This document shows, piece by piece, positions 52,778 to 61,718 of a stretch of DNA of 64,000 bases. Source of the stretch: a bacterium (GTDB lineage: Bacteria; Zhuqueibacterota; QNDG01; JAFGCO01); contig JAFGCO010000055.1 in assembly GCA_016932575.1 (NCBI GenBank), positions 310,001 to 374,000 of the forward strand, given 5' to 3'. How positions within the stretch are numbered: the stretch's first letter is position 1; every line of letters begins with the position of its first letter. Made by a program: the position numbers and the translations under genes. The notes under the pieces are model-generated. The model worked only from the letters and a program-made list of their open reading frames with translations, was not told the DNA's origin and ran no database searches.

Positions 52778-54709
52778 TCACTTCACCAGCATCATCTTCC
52801 GGCTGGAAGAGAATGTCTGATCCGCTCCAATGGCCTGCATCCGGCAGAGATACACGCCGCTGCTCACAGCATTACCCGATTCATCTGTACCATTCCAGGA
52901 TGCATGATGACTGCCTGCCTCCTGCCTGTCCTGGATCATCGTGCAGATGTGCCTGCCTTCTAAATTGTAAATGTTCAACGTAACCCGGGCCGGTTCGGGT
53001 AATGTATAAAGGATCCGCGTACTCGAATTGAACGGATTGGGGTGGTTCGGATGCAGGGAGAATGTGTCGGGCAAGCGGGACACATCCTCAATATCCGAAA
53101 TATCTGTCTGAATGGTAAAGGGCCCAATTTTGTCATACATCCATGAATGGCCGGACGCCTCGATTTGAATATAAGCCTGGGTTGTGGAAATCGAGGGGAT
53201 CTGCCAGTCGTAAGATCCCGAGGATTCAATATTTGGTGCGATTATCTCCCAGGAATTGCCATTGTCGTACGAAACGGCGATATCGACCCGTCCAATGCCA
53301 TGAGAGATCCACTGGATTTCATGCGATTTTCCGGATTGGCAGGTATCCTTTACTTTTGGTGACAGGATATCAATACGGACAAACTGCACACCACAAAAAT
53401 CAGGAAATATCGCGGTCCCCATGCGGCTGGCATCGGTCCCGGTCATGTTGTCACTGCCCCACCAGCGGATCATATTCTCGCGGGCCTCGTTATCCCGGTC
53501 ATTGACCTGAACTTCAAATCCGATTTTTTTGCCCATGTCCGGTTCAAAGGGCAGATCTTCCACGGGAATGACGCATTCAAAGGTGTAACCCTCGAGACCC
53601 GATTCCAGTTCGCCCCATGCGTAAACGCTGTTTGGAGCGCCTGTATCATGCCCTTCGTTAGTGACCCAGCGCATCTGGACATCATTGTCATCGTATGCGC
53701 CTTCAGTTTTTTCATTGCCTCCGTCAAAAAAAAGTTCAATACCGTCATTTTCATGGGCATGGACACCGGACGTACAGAGTTCCTCGTCGAGCACTTCCAT
53801 CCACAGATAAAAATGCTTGAAATCCCAACAGGTCTTGAATGTCATCTGAAGGTCTTCCCAGAATTCGATCTCGGTAAAGCTGCCGTCAACCACATCATTA
53901 TTGGTGTACACATAGGTGCCGGCATGAATGGCGGGAATATCCTTCCAGGCCGCATCCATAACACCATCGATATCCAATAAGGATTCTAAGGGAAGCATAT
54001 TCAGCACTTCGTCCGCTTCATAACCGATCAGCTCGGCGGTTCCGAACAAAGAGGGATCCTGCCATGCCATGTTGTCCGTACCCCACCAGCGATACATGTG
54101 TTCGCGGCTTTCATTGTCACGGTCATTAATCTGAATCTCGAAACCGAACACTTCACCCTCTTCGGCCGCAATGCTCAGGGGTTCCAGAGGAAATGCGACT
54201 TCGAGGATCCAGCCAAAAGCATCACCGTCAATGGCTTCCCACTCGTCTGTGGCGGCTTCGGTGCCTTCCGGACAACTGTCATACAGTGTGGCGTCCGAAC
54301 CATCCTGAAGCTCGATACGTGTCTGAACGTCATCGGCCCCGTAGGTTGTGTCTTTATCATTTCCGGCGTCAAAATAAATCTCGGCGCTGTCATTCTCGTA
54401 AGAGTTGGCTGAACTTGAGCTGAGTTCATCATCCACAACTTTGATGAATATATAAAGATTGGTGTCATCCCATAAAACACGGGATTCAACAAACAGATCA
54501 AGATAGCCATCGACTTCCATAGATTCGCCATCGAGCTTTATACAGCGTTCGGTCGATGCTGCCCAGTAAACAACGTCCATGTCACCATCGATCACCGGTG
54601 CGGTGACGGCTTTGTGAACCTGCCATACATCATCCTTGACATAGGCCATTGAGGCTGAAACAAAATACATCATAGTCATACAAATCCATATATATGAGAT
54701 TCGTCTCAT
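52778..54709 (-). CDS. Secreted protein with two CBM9-like domains and a C-terminal sorting domain
   Basis: The 643-residue protein has a signal peptide (1-22) and two tandem CBM9-like sugar-binding domains (about 35-225 and 235-435), each starting with an IDG.MD...W motif. Both carry ENDSAEIYFDAGND/ENDGIELFFDGGNE and ND-R..E...RWWG blocks. An Ig-like module (about 445-540) and a C-terminal PNHPNPFNSSTRI FlgD/type IX-type domain (about 555-643) follow. No catalytic domain is visible, so it is likely a cell-surface or secreted glycan binder. Confidence 0.88.
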   Translation of the reverse strand: MRRISYIWICMTMMYFVSASMAYVKDDVWQVHKAVTAPVIDGDMDVVYWAASTERCIKLDGESMEVDGYLDLFVESRVLWDDTNLYIFIKVVDDELSSSSANSYENDSAEIYFDAGNDKDTTYGADDVQTRIELQDGSDATLYDSCPEGTEAATDEWEAIDGDAFGWILEVAFPLEPLSIAAEEGEVFGFEIQINDRDNESREHMYRWWGTDNMAWQDPSLFGTAELIGYEADEVLNMLPLESLLDIDGVMDAAWKDIPAIHAGTYVYTNNDVVDGSFTEIEFWEDLQMTFKTCWDFKHFYLWMEVLDEELCTSGVHAHENDGIELFFDGGNEKTEGAYDDNDVQMRWVTNEGHDTGAPNSVYAWGELESGLEGYTFECVIPVEDLPFEPDMGKKIGFEVQVNDRDNEARENMIRWWGSDNMTGTDASRMGTAIFPDFCGVQFVRIDILSPKVKDTCQSGKSHEIQWISHGIGRVDIAVSYDNGNSWEIIAPNIESSGSYDWQIPSISTTQAYIQIEASGHSWMYDKIGPFTIQTDISDIEDVSRLPDTFSLHPNHPNPFNSSTRILYTLPEPARVTLNIYNLEGRHICTMIQDRQEAGSHHASWNGTDESGNAVSSGVYLCRMQAIGADQTFSSSRKMMLVK

Positions 54710-54965
54710 AGGTGCCTCCTTATGACGACAATATCGCAGAATTTAAAGAAAAATCTTGATTCGGACAATTTAAAATGAAAATTTTTGATCGTGGTTCAAC
54801 GTAATGATTCATCAAGATAAAAACAAGCATTTTTTTTGTCGGATTTCCTGGTTTTATGAGTAAATTTGGTATTGCGGTTTAAAATGGAAAATGGTGCTGT
54901 TGAAAATGAATGACGGATATTTGCTTTAATATTCAATATGATGTGATTGAAAGCACCCTCCCTGG

Positions 54966-54985
54966 ATTCCCGCGTGCGCGGGAAT
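54966..54985. repeat. dRS3-like palindromic repeat (ATTCCC-N8-GGGAAT)
   Basis: A 9-bp perfect inverted repeat with a 2-base centre lies in the context TGGATTCCCGC...GCGGGAATGAC. It fits the ATTCCC-N8-GGGAAT form of the neisserial dRS3 repeat and the widespread 'FPRTRESR'-encoding palindromes of many genomes. Only one copy is seen in the window. Confidence 0.65.
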
Positions 54986-55064
54986 GACAAAAAGAAGCCG
55001 CACCAGGCGTGATCTGAGATAAAGATGATACACTAAAATGAACAAACTTGCAATCCCGTCTGAT

Positions 55065-55090
55065 CGCCCGGGATTTCCTGATCCCGGGCG
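55065..55090. repeat. Perfect 10-bp stem-loop
   Basis: CGCCCGGGAT (55065-55074) pairs with ATCCCGGGCG (55081-55090) around a 6-base loop. It has no T-run on either side, so it is more likely a repeat or structural element than a terminator. Confidence 0.55.
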
Positions 55091-55289
55091 TGTATTGGGA
55101 AAGGATATTTATCCTGCTGGGTGGCGGGTGAGAGATAGTTAGATTGTATTTTTACTGTTTTAACACAGTCTATTAAAACGGGGACACAGCCTGACGCAAT
55201 TCGTTTAATTTTTTCTTTGATTTTTCAGTGCATTACCATTACCTTAAAATTGATATATCATTTTCATCCAATCGATTGGAGACCGAATC

Positions 55290-56507
55290 ATGAAAAAAGA
55301 ATCCCCCTCTCAGGTCACCTCAATCCCTGTATCCAGCGAAAAATCATCCAGCCTGTCGAGACGGCAGTTTTTTAAGGCCGGGGGTTTGGTTACGGCCGGA
55401 TTTCTCATTGACTCCTGCATGAAAAAACAAAATCCGCTTGAACCTGCATCGATGCTTTCGAAAAATGCGGATTCACTCTTGACCCATCCCTCGAACGGAA
55501 CCCTGTCTCAGGTTGCGACTGCGACTCAGACCGACTATGATCCCGAATCATTGAAAGCGACCATTCAATCCTGCTTTGAAGCCATTGGCGGAATCGGCGA
55601 TCTTGTGAAGACCGGGGATACGGTCGGACTGAAGCTGAACATGACCGGCGGAGAGTACAATGCTGCAAAAACGAACCGTCTTTACGGGCTTGACGCGACC
55701 GAGACCTTCTGGTCGCATCCCGAAATTCTCCGCGCCGTGGGTGAATTGCTGAAAGATATGGGTGCGGGCCGGCTTCTTGTTTTCGAAGCCAATTATGACT
55801 GGGCTTCGGTCACTGACTGGGGATACCTGGACGTTGTCAATGCTCTGGGTGCAGAATATATCGACTTGAACAGTGCGGATCCTTATGACGATTTCACGGA
55901 AGTACCCGTTGATAATCCTCTGACGCACTGGACTTCTTATTTTCACAACGGTGCATTGTATGACGTGGACTGTTTTGTCTCACTGCCCAAATTCAAGCGC
56001 CACCAGGGTGCTGGTGTCACCGGTGCGTTAAAAAACATGATCGGTTCAGTGCCTTTGTCCAAATACCAGAAAAGCGGGGCCTGGCGGGAAAAACTGCATT
56101 GCCCGGACAGCCTGACGGATTCAAATTCTTACGAAGGTCTCCGGAATCTGGTACGTACCATTGTGGATCTCAACCGAATCCGGCCCACGCATTTGACTGT
56201 GACGGACGCGATCCTGACCGCGGACAACGGCGAAGGCACCTGGATCAACGGATTCACGCCGCTCAGCCTGAATACACTGATCGTCAGTAAAGATCCGGTG
56301 GCCGCGGATTCCATCGGAACCACCCTGTTTGAATTCGATCCCACAGCGGCGGACAAAGAAGGCCCCTTTGCGCCGGATTCCATGCCCGCCAATTTTGCGG
56401 GTACGGACAATTATCTTCGCATTGCGGATGAGCAGGGACTGGGAAATCACAATCCGGATCAGATCGAAGTGATTGATGCCACGGTGAGTACGCTTGTGGA
56501 AGCCTGA
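55290..56507 (+). CDS. Tat-exported DUF362 domain protein
   Basis: The 405-residue protein has a twin-arginine signal (LSRRQFFKAGGLVTAGFLI) followed by a Cys in IDSC that may be a lipidation site. The DUF362 domain fills the rest: VGLKLNMTGGEYNA, SHPEILRAVGELLKDMGA, CFVSLPKFKRHQGAGVTGALKNMIGSVP, TVTDAILTADNGEGTWI and SKDPVAADSIGTTLF. Tat export suggests folding, perhaps with a cofactor, before transport. No Fe-S cluster motif (CxxCxxC) is seen. The function of DUF362 is unknown. Confidence 0.87.
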   Translation: MKKESPSQVTSIPVSSEKSSSLSRRQFFKAGGLVTAGFLIDSCMKKQNPLEPASMLSKNADSLLTHPSNGTLSQVATATQTDYDPESLKATIQSCFEAIGGIGDLVKTGDTVGLKLNMTGGEYNAAKTNRLYGLDATETFWSHPEILRAVGELLKDMGAGRLLVFEANYDWASVTDWGYLDVVNALGAEYIDLNSADPYDDFTEVPVDNPLTHWTSYFHNGALYDVDCFVSLPKFKRHQGAGVTGALKNMIGSVPLSKYQKSGAWREKLHCPDSLTDSNSYEGLRNLVRTIVDLNRIRPTHLTVTDAILTADNGEGTWINGFTPLSLNTLIVSKDPVAADSIGTTLFEFDPTAADKEGPFAPDSMPANFAGTDNYLRIADEQGLGNHNPDQIEVIDATVSTLVEA

Positions 56508-56560
56508 TTAAAGACGAATCTTGAAGACAGTATTTTAGAGTTTAAAAATATCGGCAGCAC

Positions 56561-56590
56561 AAAAAAGTCCGGCGGGTGCCGGACTTTTTT
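56561..56590 (+). terminator. Rho-independent terminator after the DUF362 gene
   Basis: GTCCGGC (56567-56573), loop GGGT and GCCGGAC (56578-56584) are flanked by six As and followed by TTTTTT. The flanking As and Ts extend the stem and make it possibly bidirectional. It is the clearest intrinsic terminator in the window. Confidence 0.92.
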
Positions 56591-56675
56591 ATTCTTCCTA
56601 TATTTACAGCACTGCAGTGTGCCGTTAATTGAAAATCCCTTGCCCGAAATCCAATAATTCCGTATTTTAAGATGT

Positions 56676-57503
56676 ATGGACGCTCCGTATGAAAAAAACC
56701 GGATCAGCGGATGGCGAAAGAGACTGTTCGAGGTCATTTTTGAAGCGGATACTCCGGCAGGCAAGTGGTTCGATGTTTTACTGATCCTGAGTATTCTGGC
56801 CAGTGTGCTGGTGGTTTTTCTGGACAGTGTCCGTTCGGTTCGCGCAGAGCATGGCCAGTGGCTCTATGGTCTGGAATGGACATTTACCCTTCTGTTCACT
56901 GTTGAATATATGTTTCGTATTTTATGTGTCCAGCGGCCCCGGCAATATATATTCAGTTTTTTCGGAATCGTCGACTTCCTGGGTGTAATGCCTACCTATC
57001 TCAGCCTGTTTGTTCCCGGCACGCAATATTTTTTTGTGATCCGTATTCTTCGTGTGCAGCGGATTTTTCGTGTCATGAAACTGGTTCAGTATCTTGATGA
57101 ACTGCAGCTGTTTTTTCGTGTGATCAAAGCAAGCCGGAAGAAAATCGCTGTTTTTTTGGTCATGGTTTTGATCATTACTGTCATTGCTGGATCTTTGATG
57201 TATGTCATCGAGGGAGAGATCAATGGATTTACAAGCATTCCCCGCAGTGTATACTGGGCCATTGTTACCATGACCACGGTGGGCTATGGCGATATCTCGC
57301 CGAAAACCGGCCTTGGGCAAGCGCTGGCCGCTTTGCTGATTATTCTGGGATACAGTATTATTGTGGTTCCCACCGGTATTGTCTCTGTGGAAATGTCTCA
57401 TCAATATCCTGCGGTCAAAACCAGGGTTTGTGCCAATTGCGGCACAGAGAGCCATGAAACCGATGCGCGATATTGCCGCATGTGCGGATCACAGTTACCA
57501 TGA
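56676..57503 (+). CDS. Voltage-gated potassium channel with C-terminal zinc ribbon
   Basis: The 275-residue protein has six membrane segments. S4 carries spaced arginines (RILRVQRIFRVMK), and the pore loop has the K+ selectivity filter TTVGYGD. After S6 a short cytoplasmic tail holds a zinc-ribbon pattern, CANCG...CRMCG. It should form a tetrameric inner-membrane K+ channel; the ribbon replaces the usual RCK or cyclic-nucleotide domain and its ligand is unknown. It lies between the terminator and a GNAT gene. Confidence 0.9.
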   Translation: MDAPYEKNRISGWRKRLFEVIFEADTPAGKWFDVLLILSILASVLVVFLDSVRSVRAEHGQWLYGLEWTFTLLFTVEYMFRILCVQRPRQYIFSFFGIVDFLGVMPTYLSLFVPGTQYFFVIRILRVQRIFRVMKLVQYLDELQLFFRVIKASRKKIAVFLVMVLIITVIAGSLMYVIEGEINGFTSIPRSVYWAIVTMTTVGYGDISPKTGLGQALAALLIILGYSIIVVPTGIVSVEMSHQYPAVKTRVCANCGTESHETDARYCRMCGSQLP

Positions 57504-57531
57504 CCGATTCTGGAAATCGGAGAAGGATGAT

Positions 57532-58377
57532 ATGCAAATCAGACAGATGACCCCTACTGATATGAATGTTGCGGTTGAATTGGCAACCCGCGAGAATTGG
57601 TATAGTGAAAATCAAGAGGTTTTCCGCGCATTTTTATTTCACGATTCCAAAGGATGCTTTATTGCCGAGAAGGGTGAAGAACCTGTAGGGATCTGTATTG
57701 CCACGCCCTATACACATGCCGGTTTCATCGGCGAATTGATTGTTGCTGAGGAGCACCGGGGGCAAGGCATCGGATCCATGCTTTTAAAAAAGGCAATTGA
57801 ATATTTACAGACAAAGGGGATTCAGAGTATTTACCTGGACGCGGTACCCAAGGCCGTAACTCTCTATGAGCGTCAGGGATTTCATCGGGTATGTTCTTCT
57901 TTGCGATTTACCGGCAAGCCCGAAGGAAAGGAAGATGATCATGTCCGGGCCATGCGCAAGTGGGATCTTGATCCGGTTTGCAGGTTGGACCGGAATGCTT
58001 TTGGAGATGACCGGCATTTTTTTCTGAAGTGGATCAGTTTTATCGGTCCGGACTTTGCAAAAGTGTTCGCGAAAGATAAAGTCATTATTGGGTATATCAC
58101 AGGCCGCTATGTAAAAAACGGCGTCTCTGTCGGTCCCTGGGTGATGTCTCCAGATATTTTCAATCCTGAAAGGCTGCTGTTGTCTCTGGCGATGGAGACA
58201 CTGGATGAACCTCTCCATATCGGTGTGCTTGAGATCAATAAAAAGTCCATACAGCTGCTTCGATCACTGGGATTTCAGGAGAAAGAAAATCCCTCTGTTC
58301 GAATGGCATGGGGCAAAGAAAAAGATCTTGGCACCGCTTCAACATGTTTTGCCATTGGTTCCCCGGCAAAAGGATGA
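57532..58377 (+). CDS. GNAT family N-acetyltransferase with second C-terminal domain
   Basis: The 281-residue protein has an N-terminal GNAT domain (1-135) with the acetyl-CoA loop IVAEEHRGQGIGSMLL and a YERQGFHRV segment. A second GNAT-like C-terminal domain follows (about 145-265, FVKNGVSVGPWVMSPDIFNPERLL and LLRSLGFQE), as in two-domain YitH-like acetyltransferases. The substrate is unknown. AAGGA precedes the ATG at 57532; a longer frame from 57361 lies inside the channel gene and is rejected. Confidence 0.85.
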   Translation: MQIRQMTPTDMNVAVELATRENWYSENQEVFRAFLFHDSKGCFIAEKGEEPVGICIATPYTHAGFIGELIVAEEHRGQGIGSMLLKKAIEYLQTKGIQSIYLDAVPKAVTLYERQGFHRVCSSLRFTGKPEGKEDDHVRAMRKWDLDPVCRLDRNAFGDDRHFFLKWISFIGPDFAKVFAKDKVIIGYITGRYVKNGVSVGPWVMSPDIFNPERLLLSLAMETLDEPLHIGVLEINKKSIQLLRSLGFQEKENPSVRMAWGKEKDLGTASTCFAIGSPAKG

Positions 58378-58387
58378 TATTCCCTTT

Positions 58388-59752
58388 ATGAAAACGTCTC
58401 CATCGAGCGATCAGGCCAAATTGACAGATGGCCCTATCGGCAGCACACTGTTACATCTGACCCTGCCTATGATTGTGAGCATCGTGAGTATGGTGGCATT
58501 TAACCTGATCGACACCTATTATATTGGTCATCTGGGTACCCGTGAACTGGCGGCTATCAGTTTCACATTTCCTGTGGTATTTGTCATATCCGGACTGACC
58601 ATGGGCATGGGCATCGGTGCTTCGGCCGTGATTTCCCGTGCTATAGGCGAGGGCAACCAGGAGAAGGTCCGGCGTCTGACCACAGACAGCCTGATTCTCG
58701 GCCTCATGATTACGGCTCTGTTTATCGGGCTGGGGTTGTTTTTTTTCCATTCCATTTTCTCTTTACTTGGTGCCGATATTGTCATGCGCCAATTGATTTT
58801 CAAGTACATGCGAATCTGGCTGCCGGGCATGATTTTTCTGGTCATTCCCATGGTCGGCAATAATGCGATTCGGGCTACAGGCGATACCAAAACACCGAGT
58901 CTCATTATGCTTATCGCGGTGGTCGTCAATGCAGTATTAGATCCTCTGTTCATTTTCGGCATCGGCCCATTTCCGCGTCTGGAACTGGCCGGAGCCGCTC
59001 TGGCCACTATTTCGGCCCGAACTCTGACCATGATCGTTTCACTTTATGTGCTGATTGGCAGGGAAAAGATGGTCAGTTTCGTCTGGCCGTCTTTAAAATC
59101 GATGTACCATTCCTGGAAATACATTTTATATATCGGTCTGCCTGCAGGTGCCACCAATATCATCATTCCTGTGGGTACGGGTATTCTGACACGCATGCTT
59201 TCCGGATACGGACCTGAAGTCGTAGCTGCTTTTGGCATCGGTACCCGGATCGATATGTTTGCCCTGACCGTGATCATGGCGCTGGCCACGGCGCTGGCTC
59301 CCTTTGTCGGACAAAATCTTGGGGCGGGAAGACACTGCAGGGTTCGTCGCAGCATTGCTCTCAGTCAGCGGTTTTCATTGATCTGGGGGTTTTTTATGGC
59401 CGTCTTGTTGATATTTTTTAGAGGTATCATTGCCCGTCAGTTCAATGCCGATCCCTCAGTGATTAAATCGGTTCAAATCTATCTTCAAATTGTCCCCATT
59501 GGATATGGTATGCAGGGTATCTTTATCCTCTCTACAAGGTCCATGAATGTACTGCATCGTCCTCTTCCTGCAGCCGGAATGAATGTGCTGCGTATGTTCG
59601 GATGTTTTATTCCACTGGCAATCATGGGAAATACAGTCTGGGGATTTCAGGGCGTCTTTCTTGCCAATCCCCTCACAAATATACTTTCAGGGCTCGCCGT
59701 CTATTTCTGGCTGAAAAGACTATTATGCAGTGATAACCGCGGATTGAAGTGA
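58388..59752 (+). CDS. MATE family multidrug/Na+ antiporter
   Basis: The 454-residue protein has about 12 membrane helices and the MATE pattern: DGPIGSTLLHLTLPMIVSIVSMVAFNLIDTYYIG, MGMGIGASAVISRAIGEGN, GMIFLVIPMVGNNAIRATGDTKTP and a second-half repeat AALAPFVGQNLGAG. It exports cationic compounds in exchange for Na+ or H+. The ATG at 58388 gives the usual length; an upstream frame overlaps the GNAT gene. It overlaps the next gene (TGATG). Confidence 0.92.
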   Translation: MKTSPSSDQAKLTDGPIGSTLLHLTLPMIVSIVSMVAFNLIDTYYIGHLGTRELAAISFTFPVVFVISGLTMGMGIGASAVISRAIGEGNQEKVRRLTTDSLILGLMITALFIGLGLFFFHSIFSLLGADIVMRQLIFKYMRIWLPGMIFLVIPMVGNNAIRATGDTKTPSLIMLIAVVVNAVLDPLFIFGIGPFPRLELAGAALATISARTLTMIVSLYVLIGREKMVSFVWPSLKSMYHSWKYILYIGLPAGATNIIIPVGTGILTRMLSGYGPEVVAAFGIGTRIDMFALTVIMALATALAPFVGQNLGAGRHCRVRRSIALSQRFSLIWGFFMAVLLIFFRGIIARQFNADPSVIKSVQIYLQIVPIGYGMQGIFILSTRSMNVLHRPLPAAGMNVLRMFGCFIPLAIMGNTVWGFQGVFLANPLTNILSGLAVYFWLKRLLCSDNRGLK

Positions 59753-60573
59753 TGAGTTCTCAAAAAATGAAAACGCATGTCCAGGTCAACTTGAGCGGAC
59801 TTATTGTACCGCTGACGACTCCTTTCGATGACCGGGGCACAATCAACCAGATCGCATTGATCGAACATCTGGGATTTCTGGCCGACCACGGCATTCAACG
59901 CATTCTGGTAGCGGGGACCACGGGAGAGTTTTTCTCATTGCTTCCGGAAGAGCGCAGACAGCTGCTTGGTTTATCCCGTCGTTATTTTCAGGGTGCTGTC
60001 TTGTTTCAGGCCGGGACCGAAAGTTTGGCCCTCACACTTGAACAGATTCGCTGGGCAGAAGACTTCGGCGCGGATGCGGTGCTGACCCTGCCGCCCTACT
60101 ATTATGCCGGCGCAACGCATCAAGGATTGATCCAGTATTTTCATGAGGTGGATAAAAATATCGGTCTGCCTTTGATTCTTTACAATTTTCCCAAGCATAC
60201 CAGCCTGCCGTTTACACCGGAACTTCTCTCAGTGATATCTCATTTCGGATTGAAGGATTCATCTGCGGATCTGGATTTGATTCCGGCCACTCCTCATTAC
60301 TATCTAGGAGGCGATGCCCATATTTTAAGGGCTTTTCAAAAAGGCGCGTATGGCCTGGTCAGCGCCCGTGCCAATGCCTATCCCGAACTTTATATTAAAA
60401 TGGAACAGGCATGTAAAGATGCGGATTGGGACCATGCCCGGGATCTGCAGGGCCAAATCAACCGGATTATCAAGACAATTTGCAGTCCTGGGCAAATTAA
60501 GAAAGTCAAACAGGCGGTCCGGTCTGTTCTGAACAATTACCCTTCCAGGGTTCGTTTGCCTCTGTTGTCATGA
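59752..60573 (+). CDS. DapA-family aldolase, possible 2-keto-3-deoxygluconate aldolase
   Basis: The 273-residue protein belongs to the DHDPS/NAL class I lyases. It has LTTPFDDRGTI, VAGTTGEFFSLLPEER, LPPYYYAGATHQGL, the catalytic Tyr in LYNFPKHTS and the Schiff-base Lys in GLKDSSADLDLI. There is no lysine gene nearby, and the pairing with glycerate kinase by an ATGA overlap fits a 2-keto-3-deoxy-sugar-acid aldolase that makes pyruvate and glyceraldehyde. Dihydrodipicolinate synthase is the alternative. Confidence 0.85.
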   Translation: MSSQKMKTHVQVNLSGLIVPLTTPFDDRGTINQIALIEHLGFLADHGIQRILVAGTTGEFFSLLPEERRQLLGLSRRYFQGAVLFQAGTESLALTLEQIRWAEDFGADAVLTLPPYYYAGATHQGLIQYFHEVDKNIGLPLILYNFPKHTSLPFTPELLSVISHFGLKDSSADLDLIPATPHYYLGGDAHILRAFQKGAYGLVSARANAYPELYIKMEQACKDADWDHARDLQGQINRIIKTICSPGQIKKVKQAVRSVLNNYPSRVRLPLLS

Positions 60574-61718
60574 AAAACAGACAATATCATTTTCTTCTGG
60601 CCCCGGATTCGTTTAAGGACAGCCTGTCCGCTCCGGAAATTTGTGATGCCATGGCCCGGGGAATTCGCCGGACTTGTCCGGATGCACGAATTACCTCTGT
60701 TCCTTTGTCGGACGGGGGAGAAGGCTTCACCCGGGCATTGACCGCTGCCGGGGGTGAGTGCCGGCGGTTCAAGGTGATGGGACCGTTGGGAGAATCGGTT
60801 CATGCCCATTACGGCCTGATCGATAAAAATCGAAAAACCGGTGTTGTTGAAATGGCCGCTGCCTCCGGCCTGCATTTGATTCCTGTATCGCGGCGCAATC
60901 CTCTGAACACCACCACATTCGGAACCGGAGAGTTGATCCGGAAAGTATTGAATCATGATGTGGATCAGTTGATTATCGGCATCGGCGGTTCCGCAACCCA
61001 TGACCTGGGATGCGGTCTGGCCCAGGCGCTGGGCGTTCGGTTTTATGATTCATCCGGAGAAATCAGCCGGCCCATATGCGGCGGCCTGCTTGAAACGGTC
61101 CGCGCCGTTGAGATTCAGGGGCTGAATATTCGTTTGAAAGCTGTGGAAATAATGACTGCCAGTGATGTGAAGAATCCCCTGCTGGGCCCGCAAGGGGCGG
61201 CTTATACATATGCCCGGCAAAAAGGAGCAGACGATCAGATAATCGAAACACTGGAAAAAGGCAGTGGGCATATTATCCGATTGATTGAGGAAGCCACCGG
61301 AAAATCTGTACGCGATGTTCCCGGAGCCGGTGCGGCCGGCGGACTCGGAGCCGGAATCATGGCATTTTTAGGATCCGCGATTACGCCCGGCATCGAACTT
61401 ATTCTCGATCGGATTGGGTTTGATGAATTGCTGAACGGTGTGGATTATATTCTGACCGGTGAAGGCAAAACCGACGCCCAGACCATTCAGGGGAAGACTG
61501 TATGGGGCGTTATTCAAAGGGCCAAAAAGCAGTCCGTGCCTGTGATTGTCCTTTCCGGGAGAGTTGAGTCCGGCGCCCGGATTCTTTATAATCATGGCGT
61601 CCAAATTATGGATTCTATATGCCCGAAGCGGGTTACGGAGGAAGACGCTTTGAAGAATACAAGATCCGATATGATCCGCAAAGTGGCGCAGGTTGTCCGG
61701 AAATTGGTTCTCGCATAG
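60570..61718 (+). CDS. Glycerate 2-kinase (GlxK/GarK type)
   Basis: The 382-residue protein starts with APDSFKDSLSAPEICDAMARGIR and VPLSDGGEGFTRAL. It continues with GIGGSATHDLGCGLAQALG and ends with GAGAAGGLGAGIMAFLG, DYILTGEGKTDAQTIQGKT. These are the marks of class II (GlxK/GarK) glycerate kinases, which make 2-phosphoglycerate from glycerate. It is coupled by ATGA to the aldolase gene. Confidence 0.94.
   Translation: MKNRQYHFLLAPDSFKDSLSAPEICDAMARGIRRTCPDARITSVPLSDGGEGFTRALTAAGGECRRFKVMGPLGESVHAHYGLIDKNRKTGVVEMAAASGLHLIPVSRRNPLNTTTFGTGELIRKVLNHDVDQLIIGIGGSATHDLGCGLAQALGVRFYDSSGEISRPICGGLLETVRAVEIQGLNIRLKAVEIMTASDVKNPLLGPQGAAYTYARQKGADDQIIETLEKGSGHIIRLIEEATGKSVRDVPGAGAAGGLGAGIMAFLGSAITPGIELILDRIGFDELLNGVDYILTGEGKTDAQTIQGKTVWGVIQRAKKQSVPVIVLSGRVESGARILYNHGVQIMDSICPKRVTEEDALKNTRSDMIRKVAQVVRKLVLA

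Larger units (their letters stand above)
54710..55289. other. 580-base gap with two palindromic elements
   Basis: No supported gene is present. The gap separates a minus-strand gene from a plus-strand gene and so should contain both promoters, but no clear -35/-10 pair was found. It contains the two hairpin elements listed separately (54966-54985 and 55065-55090). The bases around 55178-55199 (GGGGACACAGCCTGACG) are reminiscent of mobile-element debris, but this is not certain. Confidence 0.45.

Noticed and set aside
54796-54990. Minus-strand frame starting MSFPRTRESREG
   Set aside because: The start is the translated palindromic repeat at 54966-54985, a known annotation artefact of such repeats, not a protein.
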